DNA of 64,000 bases, from assembly GCA_947383695.1 (NCBI GenBank), contig OX376642.1, forward strand, positions 248,001-312,000. Reading direction: 5' to 3'. Below, piece by piece: positions 8,588 through 17,371 of the stretch. Both the position numbers and the translations under genes were made by a program. This DNA comes from Actinomycetes bacterium (lineage in GTDB: Bacteria; Actinomycetota; Actinomycetes; Nanopelagicales; Nanopelagicaceae). Numbering within the stretch: the stretch's first letter is position 1; each line of letters opens with the position of its first letter. The notes under the pieces are model-generated. The model saw nothing but the letters and a program-made list of their open reading frames with translations, searched no databases and was not told where the DNA came from.

Positions 8588-8917
8588 TTATTGCTCGTAG
8601 ATTAAATCAGCACCCTTGCGTTCGAAAATCTGTGATGGTTCCTGACTAACTCTTGACCAGAGTGCCTTCCAATCAGCACCCTTTACTTCCATTTCAGATC
8701 CGCTGCCCCATTGACGACCGTAGGCGTCAGCACTTTCGAAAATCAGTGAGAAATACATGTATGTCGCGTGATCGCCTATTTCAACGCGACCCATATGAAC
8801 ATCGGAAATGCCAAGCTTCAATGCCTCAGCTTTGATTTCATCCATGTATTTAGCAGCTTTAACACCTTGACCGAACTTAACCTCAAAATAAAAGTTCGCA
8901 AATACGCGCTTTCCCAT
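8588..8917 (-). CDS. Hypothetical protein (109 aa), possible dimeric alpha/beta-barrel
   Basis: I do not recognise a named family. The 109-residue product (start MGKRVFANFYFEVKFG) has a strand-helix-strand pattern and a C-terminal KALWSRVSQEPSQIF segment reminiscent of small dimeric alpha/beta-barrel (NIPSNAP/monooxygenase-like) proteins, but this is a shape impression only. The chosen ATG has AAGGGA about 6 nt upstream; a longer frame to 8995 has no support. It is transcribed toward tmRNA. No membrane segment or signal peptide is visible, so it is probably cytosolic. Confidence 0.6.
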   Translation of the reverse strand: MGKRVFANFYFEVKFGQGVKAAKYMDEIKAEALKLGISDVHMGRVEIGDHATYMYFSLIFESADAYGRQWGSGSEMEVKGADWKALWSRVSQEPSQIFERKGADLIYEQ

Positions 8918-9052
8918 GACTATCCCTTTCGTTAGATGAGTAAGCCAAACAGGTTTATTACACAATTGGAAGAGGGGTAAGCGGGAAATCTTCATGCCCG
9001 CCCCCGCACAGTCGATCTAAACGCAGCTCCCAAGTGAACAAACGATTATGGT

Positions 9053-9080
9053 TTGGGCGAGTCAAGGGAATTTCTACTAT
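9053..9080 (+). promoter_or_regulatory. Putative promoter of the TMEM175-like gene
   Basis: TTGGGC (9053-9058) and TACTAT (9075-9080) are separated by 16 nt, a plausible sigma-70-type pair about 45 nt before the ATG at 9125. Confidence 0.35.
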
Positions 9081-9124
9081 TTCTCTGTACTTTACTCTGA
9101 AATAAAGTGGAAGCGGAGAGCCAC

Positions 9125-9805
9125 ATGGCCAAAGAGTTCAAGCACATCAGTCACAAATTAATTGACACATTAAGCGACGGTGTTTTTTCCATAGCGCTAA
9201 CACTTCTGGGACTTGATGTTGTTAGCTTGGTGCATGAAATAAGTGAGAGTGAAGACTTTAACGGTGCAATGTTTGAGAATTGGCCAACTTTTCTCGCTTA
9301 TGTTCTTGGCTTCGTTGTCTTATTTTCTTGGTGGTATCAGTATCACGTCTTGGGGCAATATGTTGTTGGGACGAATGCAACGATTGTGTGGAACCACGGT
9401 TTAACAATGGCCTGGGTTGCTCTAATGCCATTTGGAGTTGCAATCCTTGCTGAAAATTTAAGAACTCCAAATATGAAATGGGGAGTTTTCTATTTTGGTA
9501 TTTGTCTTTTTGGTCAGTATTGGACCTCGGTTCTTCAGCGAATTGTGGTGAACCTATTTAGGGGCGACACCTCTATCACTTGGACAGATGACTTCCTCTT
9601 AACAGGATTGTCGAAAAGGGATCAAAATCGAGCACTTGTAATTTTCCTTGGAGTTCCTGCCTTGTTAGGATTCGTCTTTGTATCCCTTTGTTTCTTCAAT
9701 CCTTGGGTTGCACTGGTTGGATACACGGTTTATATCTTCACGACACTTAATCCAGTAAAGAGCCTTAACAGCTTGTTGCCTAGATTCGTCAAGTTAATTG
9801 GGTGA
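9125..9805 (+). CDS. TMEM175/DUF1211-like membrane protein
   Basis: 226 residues with about six hydrophobic helices. Near the N-terminus LSDGVFSIALTLLGLD corresponds to the first-helix signature of the TMEM175/DUF1211 potassium-channel family. In the canonical motif RxxxFSD the Arg and Phe matter for folding; here both positions are Leu (LIDTLSD), so channel activity is not assured. Start ATG 9125 was preferred to GTG 9107 because GGAGAG precedes it and the protein then begins MAKEFKH. It stands alone, divergent from the small hypothetical gene and convergent with the next membrane protein gene. Confidence 0.75.
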   Translation: MAKEFKHISHKLIDTLSDGVFSIALTLLGLDVVSLVHEISESEDFNGAMFENWPTFLAYVLGFVVLFSWWYQYHVLGQYVVGTNATIVWNHGLTMAWVALMPFGVAILAENLRTPNMKWGVFYFGICLFGQYWTSVLQRIVVNLFRGDTSITWTDDFLLTGLSKRDQNRALVIFLGVPALLGFVFVSLCFFNPWVALVGYTVYIFTTLNPVKSLNSLLPRFVKLIG

Positions 9806-9816
9806 GTGCTGAATAA

Positions 9817-10212
9817 TTAGTGCTGACCCGCAGGTCCGTTCCCATCATCTCCAGATGAGCGACCGTTCTTGCGTGAAAATCCAAGCTTTGCGATTAAATC
9901 CTTAGCGAAGAAGAACTCTGGGAAGTACTCGCGTCGTAAACCGATGTAACAGGTGATGATTGAGAAAAGCCCAATAACTCTTGGGATGAGTGGCAAGCCA
10001 GCAATCAATAGGAACTGTACGCCGATCAAGGTTCCAAAAGCCACGAGCAGTAAGTGGATAATTCTGCGCAGCACATTGAGAATTGAGATCCAGATCGATG
10101 AACCTACATTAAGTCGCGTATGAAAAAAGCGAGAAGATAAAGCGATTGAAAGCGGTCCCGCCAGTAAGGCAATGAGAAAGAGAATTACGACAACGATCGC
10201 TAGTGACTCCAC
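9817..10212 (-). CDS. Hypothetical membrane protein (131 aa)
   Basis: Unrecognised. Two or three hydrophobic helices (about residues 4-26, 45-66 and 70-90) and a hydrophilic, Gly/Ser/Asp-rich C-terminal tail after residue 110. Its ATG lies immediately after the stop codon of the GNAT gene upstream on the same strand, so the two are likely translationally coupled. Context gives no function; an accessory membrane protein is all that can be said. Confidence 0.65.
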   Translation of the reverse strand: MESLAIVVVILFLIALLAGPLSIALSSRFFHTRLNVGSSIWISILNVLRRIIHLLLVAFGTLIGVQFLLIAGLPLIPRVIGLFSIITCYIGLRREYFPEFFFAKDLIAKLGFSRKNGRSSGDDGNGPAGQH

Positions 10213-10770
10213 TTACCGGCCCCAATCAGTTCTAATTGCCGCAAACAAGATCATATCTTCGCGGGTGCCATCATCTTGTAAACACTTATCGCGCATGATT
10301 CCTTCTTGCATGTATCCAGCATTCTTTAAAACCTTAAGTGATGGAACATTGGATTCAACAACTAAAGCTTCAATTCGGTGAAAGCCGATCGTTTCAAAAC
10401 CATACTCAGTCATTAATCGGGTTGCAGCAGTTGCAACACCTTTGCCGCGCACATCAGCAGTTATCCAATATCCGATCTCAGCCTTAGAATCATCAAGATC
10501 TAAGGTGTGAAAAGACAATGCCCCTGCAAACTTTCCATCGTACTCAAGTGCCAATTGCAACTCGGTACGCATAGTGAAGCCATTAGGTGAACGCTCACGA
10601 ACATAGTGTTCGGCATTGGCCATCTGATAGTTGGCAGGAATGCGAGTGAACTTAGGAATTATTGGATCCTGAACACCCTCATATATAGGAATGATGTCCC
10701 GCTCTTCAGGCTTGCGAAGAGTAATCAACCCATACTGCAGGGTTGGTACTTCGGTAGGCCACCAGATCAT
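10213..10770 (-). CDS. GNAT acetyltransferase, RimJ/RimL-like
   Basis: Acetyl-CoA-dependent N-acetyltransferase. The 185-residue form (MIWWPTEVPTL) shows the RimJ/RimL pattern: a start such as LITLRKPEERDI, the acetyl-CoA-binding loop RGKGVATAA at about 118-126 and the C-terminal segment NVPSLKVLKNAGYMQEGIMRD. These enzymes commonly acetylate N-terminal amino groups of ribosomal proteins or small molecules; the substrate here is unknown. A longer start at 10794 (8 extra residues) is possible. It is followed without gap by the small membrane protein and preceded by the HNH gene on the same strand. Confidence 0.88.
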   Translation of the reverse strand: MIWWPTEVPTLQYGLITLRKPEERDIIPIYEGVQDPIIPKFTRIPANYQMANAEHYVRERSPNGFTMRTELQLALEYDGKFAGALSFHTLDLDDSKAEIGYWITADVRGKGVATAATRLMTEYGFETIGFHRIEALVVESNVPSLKVLKNAGYMQEGIMRDKCLQDDGTREDMILFAAIRTDWGR

Positions 10771-10794
10771 TGCTGAAGTATGGCAGTTCACCAA

Positions 10795-12114
10795 TTAGAT
10801 GGCATCAAGTATTGGCCGCGCTGGCACGAAGAATTGCTTTCCGACTGGAGATTCCCATGTGCATGATCCATCGGCATTGCTCTTCAGCTTCCACCCACCG
10901 TGAGTTTTCATTCGATGGTGACGACGACATAGCAGCCCAAGATTTGCCGGATTTGTCTCTCCGCCACTTTCCCAACTGTGGGCATGATCAATATCTGCAA
11001 GTTGTCCCGATCTTCGACATCCTGGGAATCGACAGGTTCGATCGCGAGCTAGTAAATAATCAACTAGTTCTTGTGGAGGAATGTATTTTTCTCGACCAAA
11101 ATCTAAAAGGTTTCCAGTAGTTGGATCACTCACAAATCTTTGCCACGTACCATCTGCCGCTAACTTTCGTGCAACAGATGCGGGAATAGCTCCATATCCA
11201 GCAAGTTGCCCTGGATTTTCCGCTAATCCCAACAAGGTAGGAAGATCAACGGCAACACTAATTGTGATTGGACGACGATGAGGACGAACATCATCTGCCA
11301 TCGCGCCTAATGCTTGAGATGCAATAGCTGTAAGGGCATCAGCACGTTTCATATCTGCAGAAAGCATTGACCACTCTGCATCGACCTCATCCTCCTGATT
11401 TCTCTTGAGAATGTAAGCCTCGATTGATTTCATCACTGTTTGAGCATCCTCGGCTGGCAAAATCGCAACAACCGTTGCCATTCCATCAGCTTCTGGATAA
11501 CAGGAAACCCGTCGTGAATCACGTGCACGATCAACGATCTCTTCAAACTCTTCTGGTGCAAGCTTTGCAATAGTTGTCTTGACCTTTGTCGCCACCTGTC
11601 CTGGAGTATGAAACTCGGCATGTGCCAAAGCGGTTTGCTCGACGCGAAAAACAGCGTCCTCACTCAAGCCATTTCGAATCGCAGTTGCGGTTTCCTTTGC
11701 AATCACTGTTGCATGCGCCGCTGAAATTTCACCAGTTGCCAGCGCTGAAATTGTGTTGGGCAGATGTCCAACCAAAACACGTGCAACATCAATTCGATTT
11801 TGTGCAGCGGTAGGGGAGAGTCTTAAAGCTGTTGCAACATCCTCGCGCTCTTCATCATCAACCGCTCCGAAAATTCCACCAGTCTCATCAGCAACTTCGC
11901 CTGCAATCGCCACTAACGCCTCTTGCTTCAACGCACATATCCAGGATTCTTGACGATCCAATGCCGCCAAATAATCCAACTTTCCCGTCTCACCTAGTGA
12001 GTGGGGATTAATCTCAATCAACTCACCCAAAATCTTGTAACCGGGAGTAGCGCGCAGTAACTCAGCGACCTCAATATCGAGGATCTCTCGTGGAATGCGT
12101 AGCGCGGTTGTCAT
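10795..12114 (-). CDS. HNH endonuclease-domain protein with DUF222 (13E12-like)
   Basis: 439 residues. The N-terminal 300 or so form the DUF222/13E12 helical region typical of actinobacteria (first seen in mycobacterial REP13E12 repeats). The C-terminus holds an HNH nuclease domain: CRFPGC, then DIDHAHSW, ANLGLLCRRHHRMKTHGGW, where the Cys pairs bind zinc and the DIDH/HH residues are catalytic. Such genes are multicopy and mobile-looking in many actinobacteria. I chose ATG 12114 (MTTALRIPRE) over 12138. It lies next to the left copy of the hairpin repeat that brackets the pirin gene. Confidence 0.9.
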   Translation of the reverse strand: MTTALRIPREILDIEVAELLRATPGYKILGELIEINPHSLGETGKLDYLAALDRQESWICALKQEALVAIAGEVADETGGIFGAVDDEEREDVATALRLSPTAAQNRIDVARVLVGHLPNTISALATGEISAAHATVIAKETATAIRNGLSEDAVFRVEQTALAHAEFHTPGQVATKVKTTIAKLAPEEFEEIVDRARDSRRVSCYPEADGMATVVAILPAEDAQTVMKSIEAYILKRNQEDEVDAEWSMLSADMKRADALTAIASQALGAMADDVRPHRRPITISVAVDLPTLLGLAENPGQLAGYGAIPASVARKLAADGTWQRFVSDPTTGNLLDFGREKYIPPQELVDYLLARDRTCRFPGCRRSGQLADIDHAHSWESGGETNPANLGLLCRRHHRMKTHGGWKLKSNADGSCTWESPVGKQFFVPARPILDAI

Positions 12115-12173
12115 GCACCGAACTATTGATCCACCCACCGACAGATTAAAAAGTTATTCACAAGGGAAAGATT

Positions 12174-12295
12174 CGCGCAATCGCAGTAAAGAGTTCTTCG
12201 AAATCGTATCTTTGTCTCAAGCGACCACAGAAGTAAACGCCATTCGACAATAAAAAGGCCCTGGATTTCGAGGAACTGCTTTACAAGATTAAGCG
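12174..12295 (+). repeat. Hairpin repeat, copy A (inverted partner of 13450-13573)
   Basis: About 122 bp with imperfect terminal inverted repeats, the inner 20 bp being GTAAAGAGTTCTTCGAAATC at 12186 and its near complement ending CTTTAC at 12284. The first about 41 nt and last about 35 nt match copy B (read on the other strand) with only about three differences, whereas the middle about 25-30 nt differ. The layout is that of a small non-autonomous, MITE-like or REP-like element. It lies between the pirin stop and the HNH gene start. Confidence 0.8.
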
Positions 12296-12311
12296 TACAG
12301 AAATCGAGCGA

Positions 12312-13391
12312 TTACCCCTCTTGCATCTGCGTTGGCGCACCATGCACATCAAGAATTTCCTGTGCAGCAGGCTTGGAATCCCCGCCCAACTTCGCACCCT
12401 CGCCACTGCGATTCAGCGGAGCCTTTGGCTTGGCATCCTCCTTGTAAATCGCAGGAATTGAGCCCAACAAACCCTTTTGGAAATCCTCAAAAGCCTGCAG
12501 AACTTCGCGCTTTGTATTCATAACAAAGGGCCCCATCCATGCAACAGGCTCCTTAATTGGCGCACCACCCAAGATAAATAGCTCCAGCTCTGGAGAACGT
12601 GACTCCTGCTGATTTGCAGCTCGCACAACAATGGTGTCGCCATCTGCAAAGACCGCTAACTGTCCTGCTTGAACAGGTCGTGCCTCATCGCCGACAAAAC
12701 CAAAACCACTCATTGCATACACAAGTGCGTTGTAATCCTTACGCCATGGAAGACGAAGCTCTGCACCAGCAGTAACAGTTGCATGTAATAAAGTAATTGG
12801 AGTCTGTGTTGATCCTGGACCAAAGTGTCCATCAACTTCACCGGCGATAACACGTAACAAAGATCCACCATCTGTTGTTGTTAACAGCGCAACATCCTTT
12901 GCGCGAACATCTTGATACGCAGGAGGTGACCACTTCTTTGCAGCAGGCAAGTTAACCCACAACTGGAATCCGTGGAACAAGCCACCTGACATCACTAAAT
13001 GCTCTGGAGGAGTTTCAATATGCAGAATTCCTGCACCTGCTGTCATCCATTGCGTATCGCCATTTGAAATCGTTCCGCCGCCACCATTGTTATCTTGGTG
13101 ATCAAAGATTCCATCAATAATGTATGTAACCGTTTCAAAACCGCGGTGTGGGTGCCAAGGTGTTCCCTTTGGCTCACCTGGTGCGTACTCAACCTCGCCC
13201 ATTTCATCTAAGTGAATAAATGGATCAAGCTCTGCTAAATCAACACCTGCAAATGCGCGACGAACTGGAAAGCCTTCACCTTCGAAACCTTGTGGCGCAG
13301 TTGTAATGCTCTTCACTTTGCGTGCACGTGCACCAGGAAGTTCGCTGACGCGAGGCAATACGGTGATGTCGCTGACGGTTACTGCAGGCAT
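12312..13391 (-). CDS. Pirin-family cupin protein
   Basis: 359-residue bicupin. The N-terminal cupin carries the pirin metal-site pattern PWHPHRGFETVTYI near residue 80, followed by HIETPPEH, which supply the His/His/His/Glu ligands of a mononuclear iron. Pirins act as quercetinase-like dioxygenases or regulators in different bacteria; the role here is not deducible. AAGGAG precedes the ATG. The C-terminal tail is about 60 residues longer than a typical pirin and Pro/Lys/Ala-rich. The gene stands alone between two inverted copies of a hairpin repeat, suggesting a movable or invertible cassette. Confidence 0.92.
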   Translation of the reverse strand: MPAVTVSDITVLPRVSELPGARARKVKSITTAPQGFEGEGFPVRRAFAGVDLAELDPFIHLDEMGEVEYAPGEPKGTPWHPHRGFETVTYIIDGIFDHQDNNGGGGTISNGDTQWMTAGAGILHIETPPEHLVMSGGLFHGFQLWVNLPAAKKWSPPAYQDVRAKDVALLTTTDGGSLLRVIAGEVDGHFGPGSTQTPITLLHATVTAGAELRLPWRKDYNALVYAMSGFGFVGDEARPVQAGQLAVFADGDTIVVRAANQQESRSPELELFILGGAPIKEPVAWMGPFVMNTKREVLQAFEDFQKGLLGSIPAIYKEDAKPKAPLNRSGEGAKLGGDSKPAAQEILDVHGAPTQMQEG

Positions 13392-13449
13392 TTAACACTC
13401 CTTAGTTCAGAAACCAAGGTTAATTGAACTTTCAACTACCTGCAACCTG

Positions 13450-13573
13450 AGCGCTTTCCTTGTAAAGCAGTTCTTCGAAATCCAGGGCCTTGATGTAATC
13501 GGTTGACGCTCACACCTGAGGTCGCTTGAGACAAAGATACGATTTCTACGAACTCTTTACTTCGAAAAGCGCT
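13450..13573 (-). repeat. Hairpin repeat, copy B (inverted partner of 12174-12295)
   Basis: About 124 bp, nearly the reverse complement of copy A in its two end blocks. Its own ends, AGCGCTTT and AAAGCGCT, pair with each other, so the single strand can fold into a long hairpin of about 30 bp with a central variable loop. Its outer end reaches the first base of the pntB stop codon (13573-13575), so the boundary may have shaped the PntB C-terminus. Confidence 0.8.
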
Positions 13574-14964
13574 TACAAAGCTTTCAGTGCAGATACAACT
13601 TTGGTCAATGAAGCCTTCGCATCACCGAAGAGCAACATCGTCTTCGGATCGTACAAAAGCTCATTTTCGATGCCAGCAAAACCTGGGCGCATAGAACGCT
13701 TCAGGAAGATGATGTTGGCTGCATTGTTAACTTCAAGAATCGGCATTCCGTAGATTGGGCAACCAGGAGTTGTCTGCGCTGCAGGATTCACAACATCGTT
13801 TGCACCAATAACGATTGCAACATCTGTCTGACCAAATGTTGGATTAACTTCATCCATCTCAGCTAATTGATCGTAAGGAACATTTGCTTCTGCAAGCAGA
13901 ACGTTCATGTGTCCTGGCATACGACCTGCAACTGGGTGGATTCCATAGGCAACATCGATGCCCTTTGAAATCATCAAGTCTGCTAATTCGCGAACTGTGT
14001 GTTGTGCCTGTGCAACTGCAAGACCAAATCCCGGAACGATAACAACGCGACGTGCATAGTTGAGCAAGATCGCAACATCATCAGGTGAACCGGAACGCAC
14101 TGGACGTTCCTCGCCAGCTGCTGCAACATCCTGAGGCTTTGCCGTAAATGCACCAAACAAAGTTCCAAACAATGAACGGCCCATCGCCTCTGCCATCAAA
14201 CGGGTCAGGATAGTTCCTGATGCACCGACAAGAGTTCCGGCGATGATCAACAATGTTGAATCAAGTACATATCCGCTTGCTGCAACGGTCAAACCTGTAA
14301 AGGCGTTGAGCAATGAGATAACGATTGGAACATCTGCGCCACCAACTGGAAGCACAAACAAAATACCAAATAGCAGTGAAAGACCAGCAAGAATCAACAG
14401 TGGCGTTGTTCCAAGTGAGTTAACAACCCAGCCGCCTACGCCCAGTACAGATACCAAGGTTGCGGCGATAATAAAGCGGCCCGCTGGGAAAATCACGGGG
14501 CGAGTAGTCATCAACTCTTGAAGCTTCATAAAGGTAATGATCGAACCGCTGAATGAAACACAACCAACGATTACGGTAAATACGGTAAAGATAACTTCAG
14601 CGGTTGTGGCTGTATCACCAAGATTTAAGTACTCAACAATTGCAACAAGGGCTGCCGCGCCACCACCAACACCATTAAATAGTGCAACTAGTTGTGGCAT
14701 CTGAGTCATCTGAACCTTGCGAGCAGCTGGTACACCAATTACCAAACCAACTGCGATCGCACCAAGGATCCACCCCAAGTTATTGAGAGGAAGTGATGAA
14801 CCTTCATTGGTATGGAAGAAGACAACCAAGGTCGCAAGCGCTGCGCCAAAGGCGCCAATGAGATTTCCGCGACGAGCTGTCTTTGGATGTGAAAGTCCCT
14901 TCAAAGCAAGAATGAAGGCAACACCTGCAGCTAAACCAATGAGGTCATACAGAGTGCGGTTCAT
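13573..14964 (-). CDS. pntB: NAD(P) transhydrogenase subunit beta
   Basis: Proton-translocating transhydrogenase subunit, 463 residues. It has eight or more hydrophobic helices in the first 260 residues and then the NADP(H)-binding domain III with VIIVPGFGLAVAQAQ, YGIHPVAGRMPGHMNVLLAEA and VNPAAQTTPGCPIYGMPIL, all family hallmarks. With PntAA and PntAB it uses the proton gradient to drive NADH to NADPH hydride transfer. Its start overlaps the end of pntAB by 4 bp. The stop codon abuts hairpin repeat copy B. Confidence 0.97.
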   Translation of the reverse strand: MNRTLYDLIGLAAGVAFILALKGLSHPKTARRGNLIGAFGAALATLVVFFHTNEGSSLPLNNLGWILGAIAVGLVIGVPAARKVQMTQMPQLVALFNGVGGGAAALVAIVEYLNLGDTATTAEVIFTVFTVIVGCVSFSGSIITFMKLQELMTTRPVIFPAGRFIIAATLVSVLGVGGWVVNSLGTTPLLILAGLSLLFGILFVLPVGGADVPIVISLLNAFTGLTVAASGYVLDSTLLIIAGTLVGASGTILTRLMAEAMGRSLFGTLFGAFTAKPQDVAAAGEERPVRSGSPDDVAILLNYARRVVIVPGFGLAVAQAQHTVRELADLMISKGIDVAYGIHPVAGRMPGHMNVLLAEANVPYDQLAEMDEVNPTFGQTDVAIVIGANDVVNPAAQTTPGCPIYGMPILEVNNAANIIFLKRSMRPGFAGIENELLYDPKTMLLFGDAKASLTKVVSALKAL

Positions 14965-15242
14965 TTCTTATTTCCTTTGAACATCTCGAGCATTCGGTCG
15001 GTAACAACAAAGCCACCCACCATGTTGATAGTTGCCAAGATTATTGCGGCTACTGAAAGCCCAAGTTCAAGGTTAGTTGTGCTGTGATCTGCCACGATGA
15101 TCGCTCCAACGAGGATCACACCGTGAATCGCATTTGCACCAGACATCAATGGTGTGTGCAATGTAGACGAGACCTTTGAAACAACCTCAAAACCAACAAA
15201 GACAGAAAGCACGAAGATAGAAACAATCGCCATCGGTTCCAT
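14961..15242 (-). CDS. pntAB: NAD(P) transhydrogenase subunit alpha part 2
   Basis: 93-residue membrane subunit with about three helices, corresponding to the C-terminal membrane part of fused PntA in E. coli. Motifs include TLHTPLMSGANAIHGVILVG, which is highly conserved in this part of domain II. Start and stop overlap the neighbouring pnt genes by 1-4 bp, so the three subunits are translationally coupled. Confidence 0.95.
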   Translation of the reverse strand: MEPMAIVSIFVLSVFVGFEVVSKVSSTLHTPLMSGANAIHGVILVGAIIVADHSTTNLELGLSVAAIILATINMVGGFVVTDRMLEMFKGNKK

Positions 15243-16363
15243 TACTTAGCTCCTCTTCGTGCACCAGCATGCGTTACCGCTGCGCCATTAATAATTTCAT
15301 CCTCAAAATCAAGGTTAAAGGCCACCTTTTGATCATCCTTTGCAGGGGTCGTAAAGAGTGACAAGAGATTTACAACGTTACGTGAATACAGGAAAGATGC
15401 GTGGAAAGGCAGTTGGCTTGGCACATCTTTGCCACCCCAAATACGAACTCCGCCTGATGTTTCAACGATCTCGCCAGGCTTTGAACCCTCAACATTGCCA
15501 CCAGTTTCAGCGGCTAAGTCAACGATAATTGTTCCTGGTGCCATTGAATCCACCATCGCTTGTGTCATCAATCGTGGTGCCTGACGACCTGGAACCGCAG
15601 CGGTTGTAATAACTACATGAGATTTTGCGATGTATGGTGTCAATAGTTCGCGTTGCTTAGCAGCGCGCTCTTCAGTCATCTCGCGTGCATAACCACCAGC
15701 ACCTTCAAGTGCCTCAAGTTCTAATTCAATAAATGCTGCACCCATTGAACGAACCTCATCGGCAGATGCTGGACGAACATCGTATGCGGAAACAACCGCA
15801 CCTAAACGTCGCGCAGTTGCAATCGCTTGCAGACCTGCAACTCCAGCACCAAGAACCAAAACTTGTGCTGGTGTAACTGTTCCTGCCGCGGTCATTAACA
15901 TTGGGAAGAAGCGAGGTGAAAGCTCTGCTCCAACAACCGCTGCGCGATAACCCGCACACAACGCTTGTGAAGTTAATGCATCCATAGATTGTGCGCGAGA
16001 AATACGTGGAACTAATTCAAGTGAGAAAGCTGTAACTCCCGCTGAGGCGGCCGCATCGATTGAATCAACCGCTGTAACAGGGGATAAGAAAGAAATAGTA
16101 ATTGCACCCTTTTTCAGGGTAGCCATCTGTTGTGGAGTTAATGGTTGTACCGACAAGACAACATCTGCATCAGCTAAAACATCGCCCGATTTCACAGTTG
16201 CACCAGCTGCTGTGAAATCAGCATCTGTTGCTTGTGAATGAACACCAGCACCAGCTTCGATAACAACATCGAGGCCTAAGCGAGTTAATTTATTGATGAC
16301 ATCTGGGACAAGCGCAACGCGCTTTTCACCATCTTTGATTTCCCGTGGGACGACTACGCGCAT
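15242..16363 (-). CDS. pntA: NAD(P) transhydrogenase subunit alpha part 1
   Basis: 373-residue soluble NAD(H)-binding domain I. It begins MRVVVPREIKDGEKRVALVPD, as in the AlaDH/PNT family, with the Rossmann motif VLGAGVAGLQAIATARRLGAVVSAYDVR at about residues 170-197 and the mobile loop further on. Absence of membrane helices shows the split (PntAA) form typical of actinobacteria and alphaproteobacteria. argF ends its start region by only 10 bp, so an argF-pntAA-pntAB-pntB operon is likely. Confidence 0.96.
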   Translation of the reverse strand: MRVVVPREIKDGEKRVALVPDVINKLTRLGLDVVIEAGAGVHSQATDADFTAAGATVKSGDVLADADVVLSVQPLTPQQMATLKKGAITISFLSPVTAVDSIDAAASAGVTAFSLELVPRISRAQSMDALTSQALCAGYRAAVVGAELSPRFFPMLMTAAGTVTPAQVLVLGAGVAGLQAIATARRLGAVVSAYDVRPASADEVRSMGAAFIELELEALEGAGGYAREMTEERAAKQRELLTPYIAKSHVVITTAAVPGRQAPRLMTQAMVDSMAPGTIIVDLAAETGGNVEGSKPGEIVETSGGVRIWGGKDVPSQLPFHASFLYSRNVVNLLSLFTTPAKDDQKVAFNLDFEDEIINGAAVTHAGARRGAK

Positions 16364-16373
16364 ACCCGAAATG

Positions 16374-17318
16374 TTAGTGCGTATAGCCCTTTAAGTCACC
16401 ACGTACTAGGTGGTACAGGATGGATTGAATGGTTGTTCTGCGGTGATATGCCTCTCGCCAAATAACTGAGCGAGGACCATCGATGACTGAGGCCTCAACC
16501 TCTTCACCGCGGTGTGCAGGTAAACAATGCATGAACAAAGAATCTTTGCTACTTATCTTCATTAAATTCTCTGTCACCGCATATGGTGAGAGTGCCAGCA
16601 CCTTCTCGGCGCGATCACTTTCAGAATCACCCATAGACATCCACACATCTGTATATAAAACAGATGCATCCTTTGCAGCAGCTTCAGGATCATTTGTCAC
16701 TTCTACTTTTCCACCACTGTTAGCTGCAATATTTTTTGCAACAGCTACAACAACTGGATCTGGTGCCCACTTACCACTTGGAGTTGCTGCAACAACATGT
16801 GCTCCCATAATCGCGCCCATGATTAACCAGGCATGAGACATATTGTTTCCATCACCAAGATAAACAAATTTGCGACCAGAAATATCAGTTCCAAAGTTTT
16901 CGCGAATCGTTAACCAATCAGCAAGCAACTGTGTTGGATGATCAACATCGGTTAATGCATTGATAACTGGAATAGATGCAAACGCACCTAACTGATCAAC
17001 ATCTGCTTGTGCAAAGGTTCTAATAATTAATGCGCTGCAGTATCCGCTAATGATCTTTGCGGTGTCTTCAATTGTTTCGCCGCGTCCTAGCTGCAACTCA
17101 TCGCCTCGAATAAAGATTGGAGTTCCACCCAAATGGGCGACCGCGGTCTCAGATGAAAGACGGGTACGGGTTGAAGGCTTAGTCATATAAATAGCAACGG
17201 TCTTATTGGCCAAAGCGGTGTTTGATCGCAGTGGATTCTCAGCAAATTCAGCGGCGGTCGAAAGCAATAATTCGACATCGGCACGGCTCAAATGCTCGGT
17301 GCGCAGTAAGTCCTTCAT
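16374..17318 (-). CDS. argF: Ornithine carbamoyltransferase
   Basis: Converts ornithine and carbamoyl phosphate to citrulline in arginine synthesis. The 314-residue protein has the carbamoyl-phosphate loop STRTR at 49-53, FIRGDELQLGRGE, the HPTQ motif (VDHPTQLLADW) and the ornithine-side HCLPAHRGEEV, which separates it from aspartate carbamoyltransferase. The usual length is 305-335. No other arg gene is nearby; instead it heads the transhydrogenase genes. ATG 17318 is preceded by a suitable short leader. Confidence 0.96.
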   Translation of the reverse strand: MKDLLRTEHLSRADVELLLSTAAEFAENPLRSNTALANKTVAIYMTKPSTRTRLSSETAVAHLGGTPIFIRGDELQLGRGETIEDTAKIISGYCSALIIRTFAQADVDQLGAFASIPVINALTDVDHPTQLLADWLTIRENFGTDISGRKFVYLGDGNNMSHAWLIMGAIMGAHVVAATPSGKWAPDPVVVAVAKNIAANSGGKVEVTNDPEAAAKDASVLYTDVWMSMGDSESDRAEKVLALSPYAVTENLMKISSKDSLFMHCLPAHRGEEVEASVIDGPRSVIWREAYHRRTTIQSILYHLVRGDLKGYTH

Positions 17319-17371
17319 TTGCGAATTCTACCCGTAGTTTTGGGGTGCACATAGGTATTCTTATCCACCTC

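Noticed and set aside
12251-12300. Coding peptide KALDFEELLYK readable in both repeat copies
   Set aside because: Upstream stops and no start or ribosome site are shared by the copies, and the same sequence is explained by the terminal inverted repeat.
12174-13573. Integron attC sites at the hairpin repeats
   Set aside because: The ends do not show the GTTRRRY / RYYYAAC core sites, and no integrase is near.
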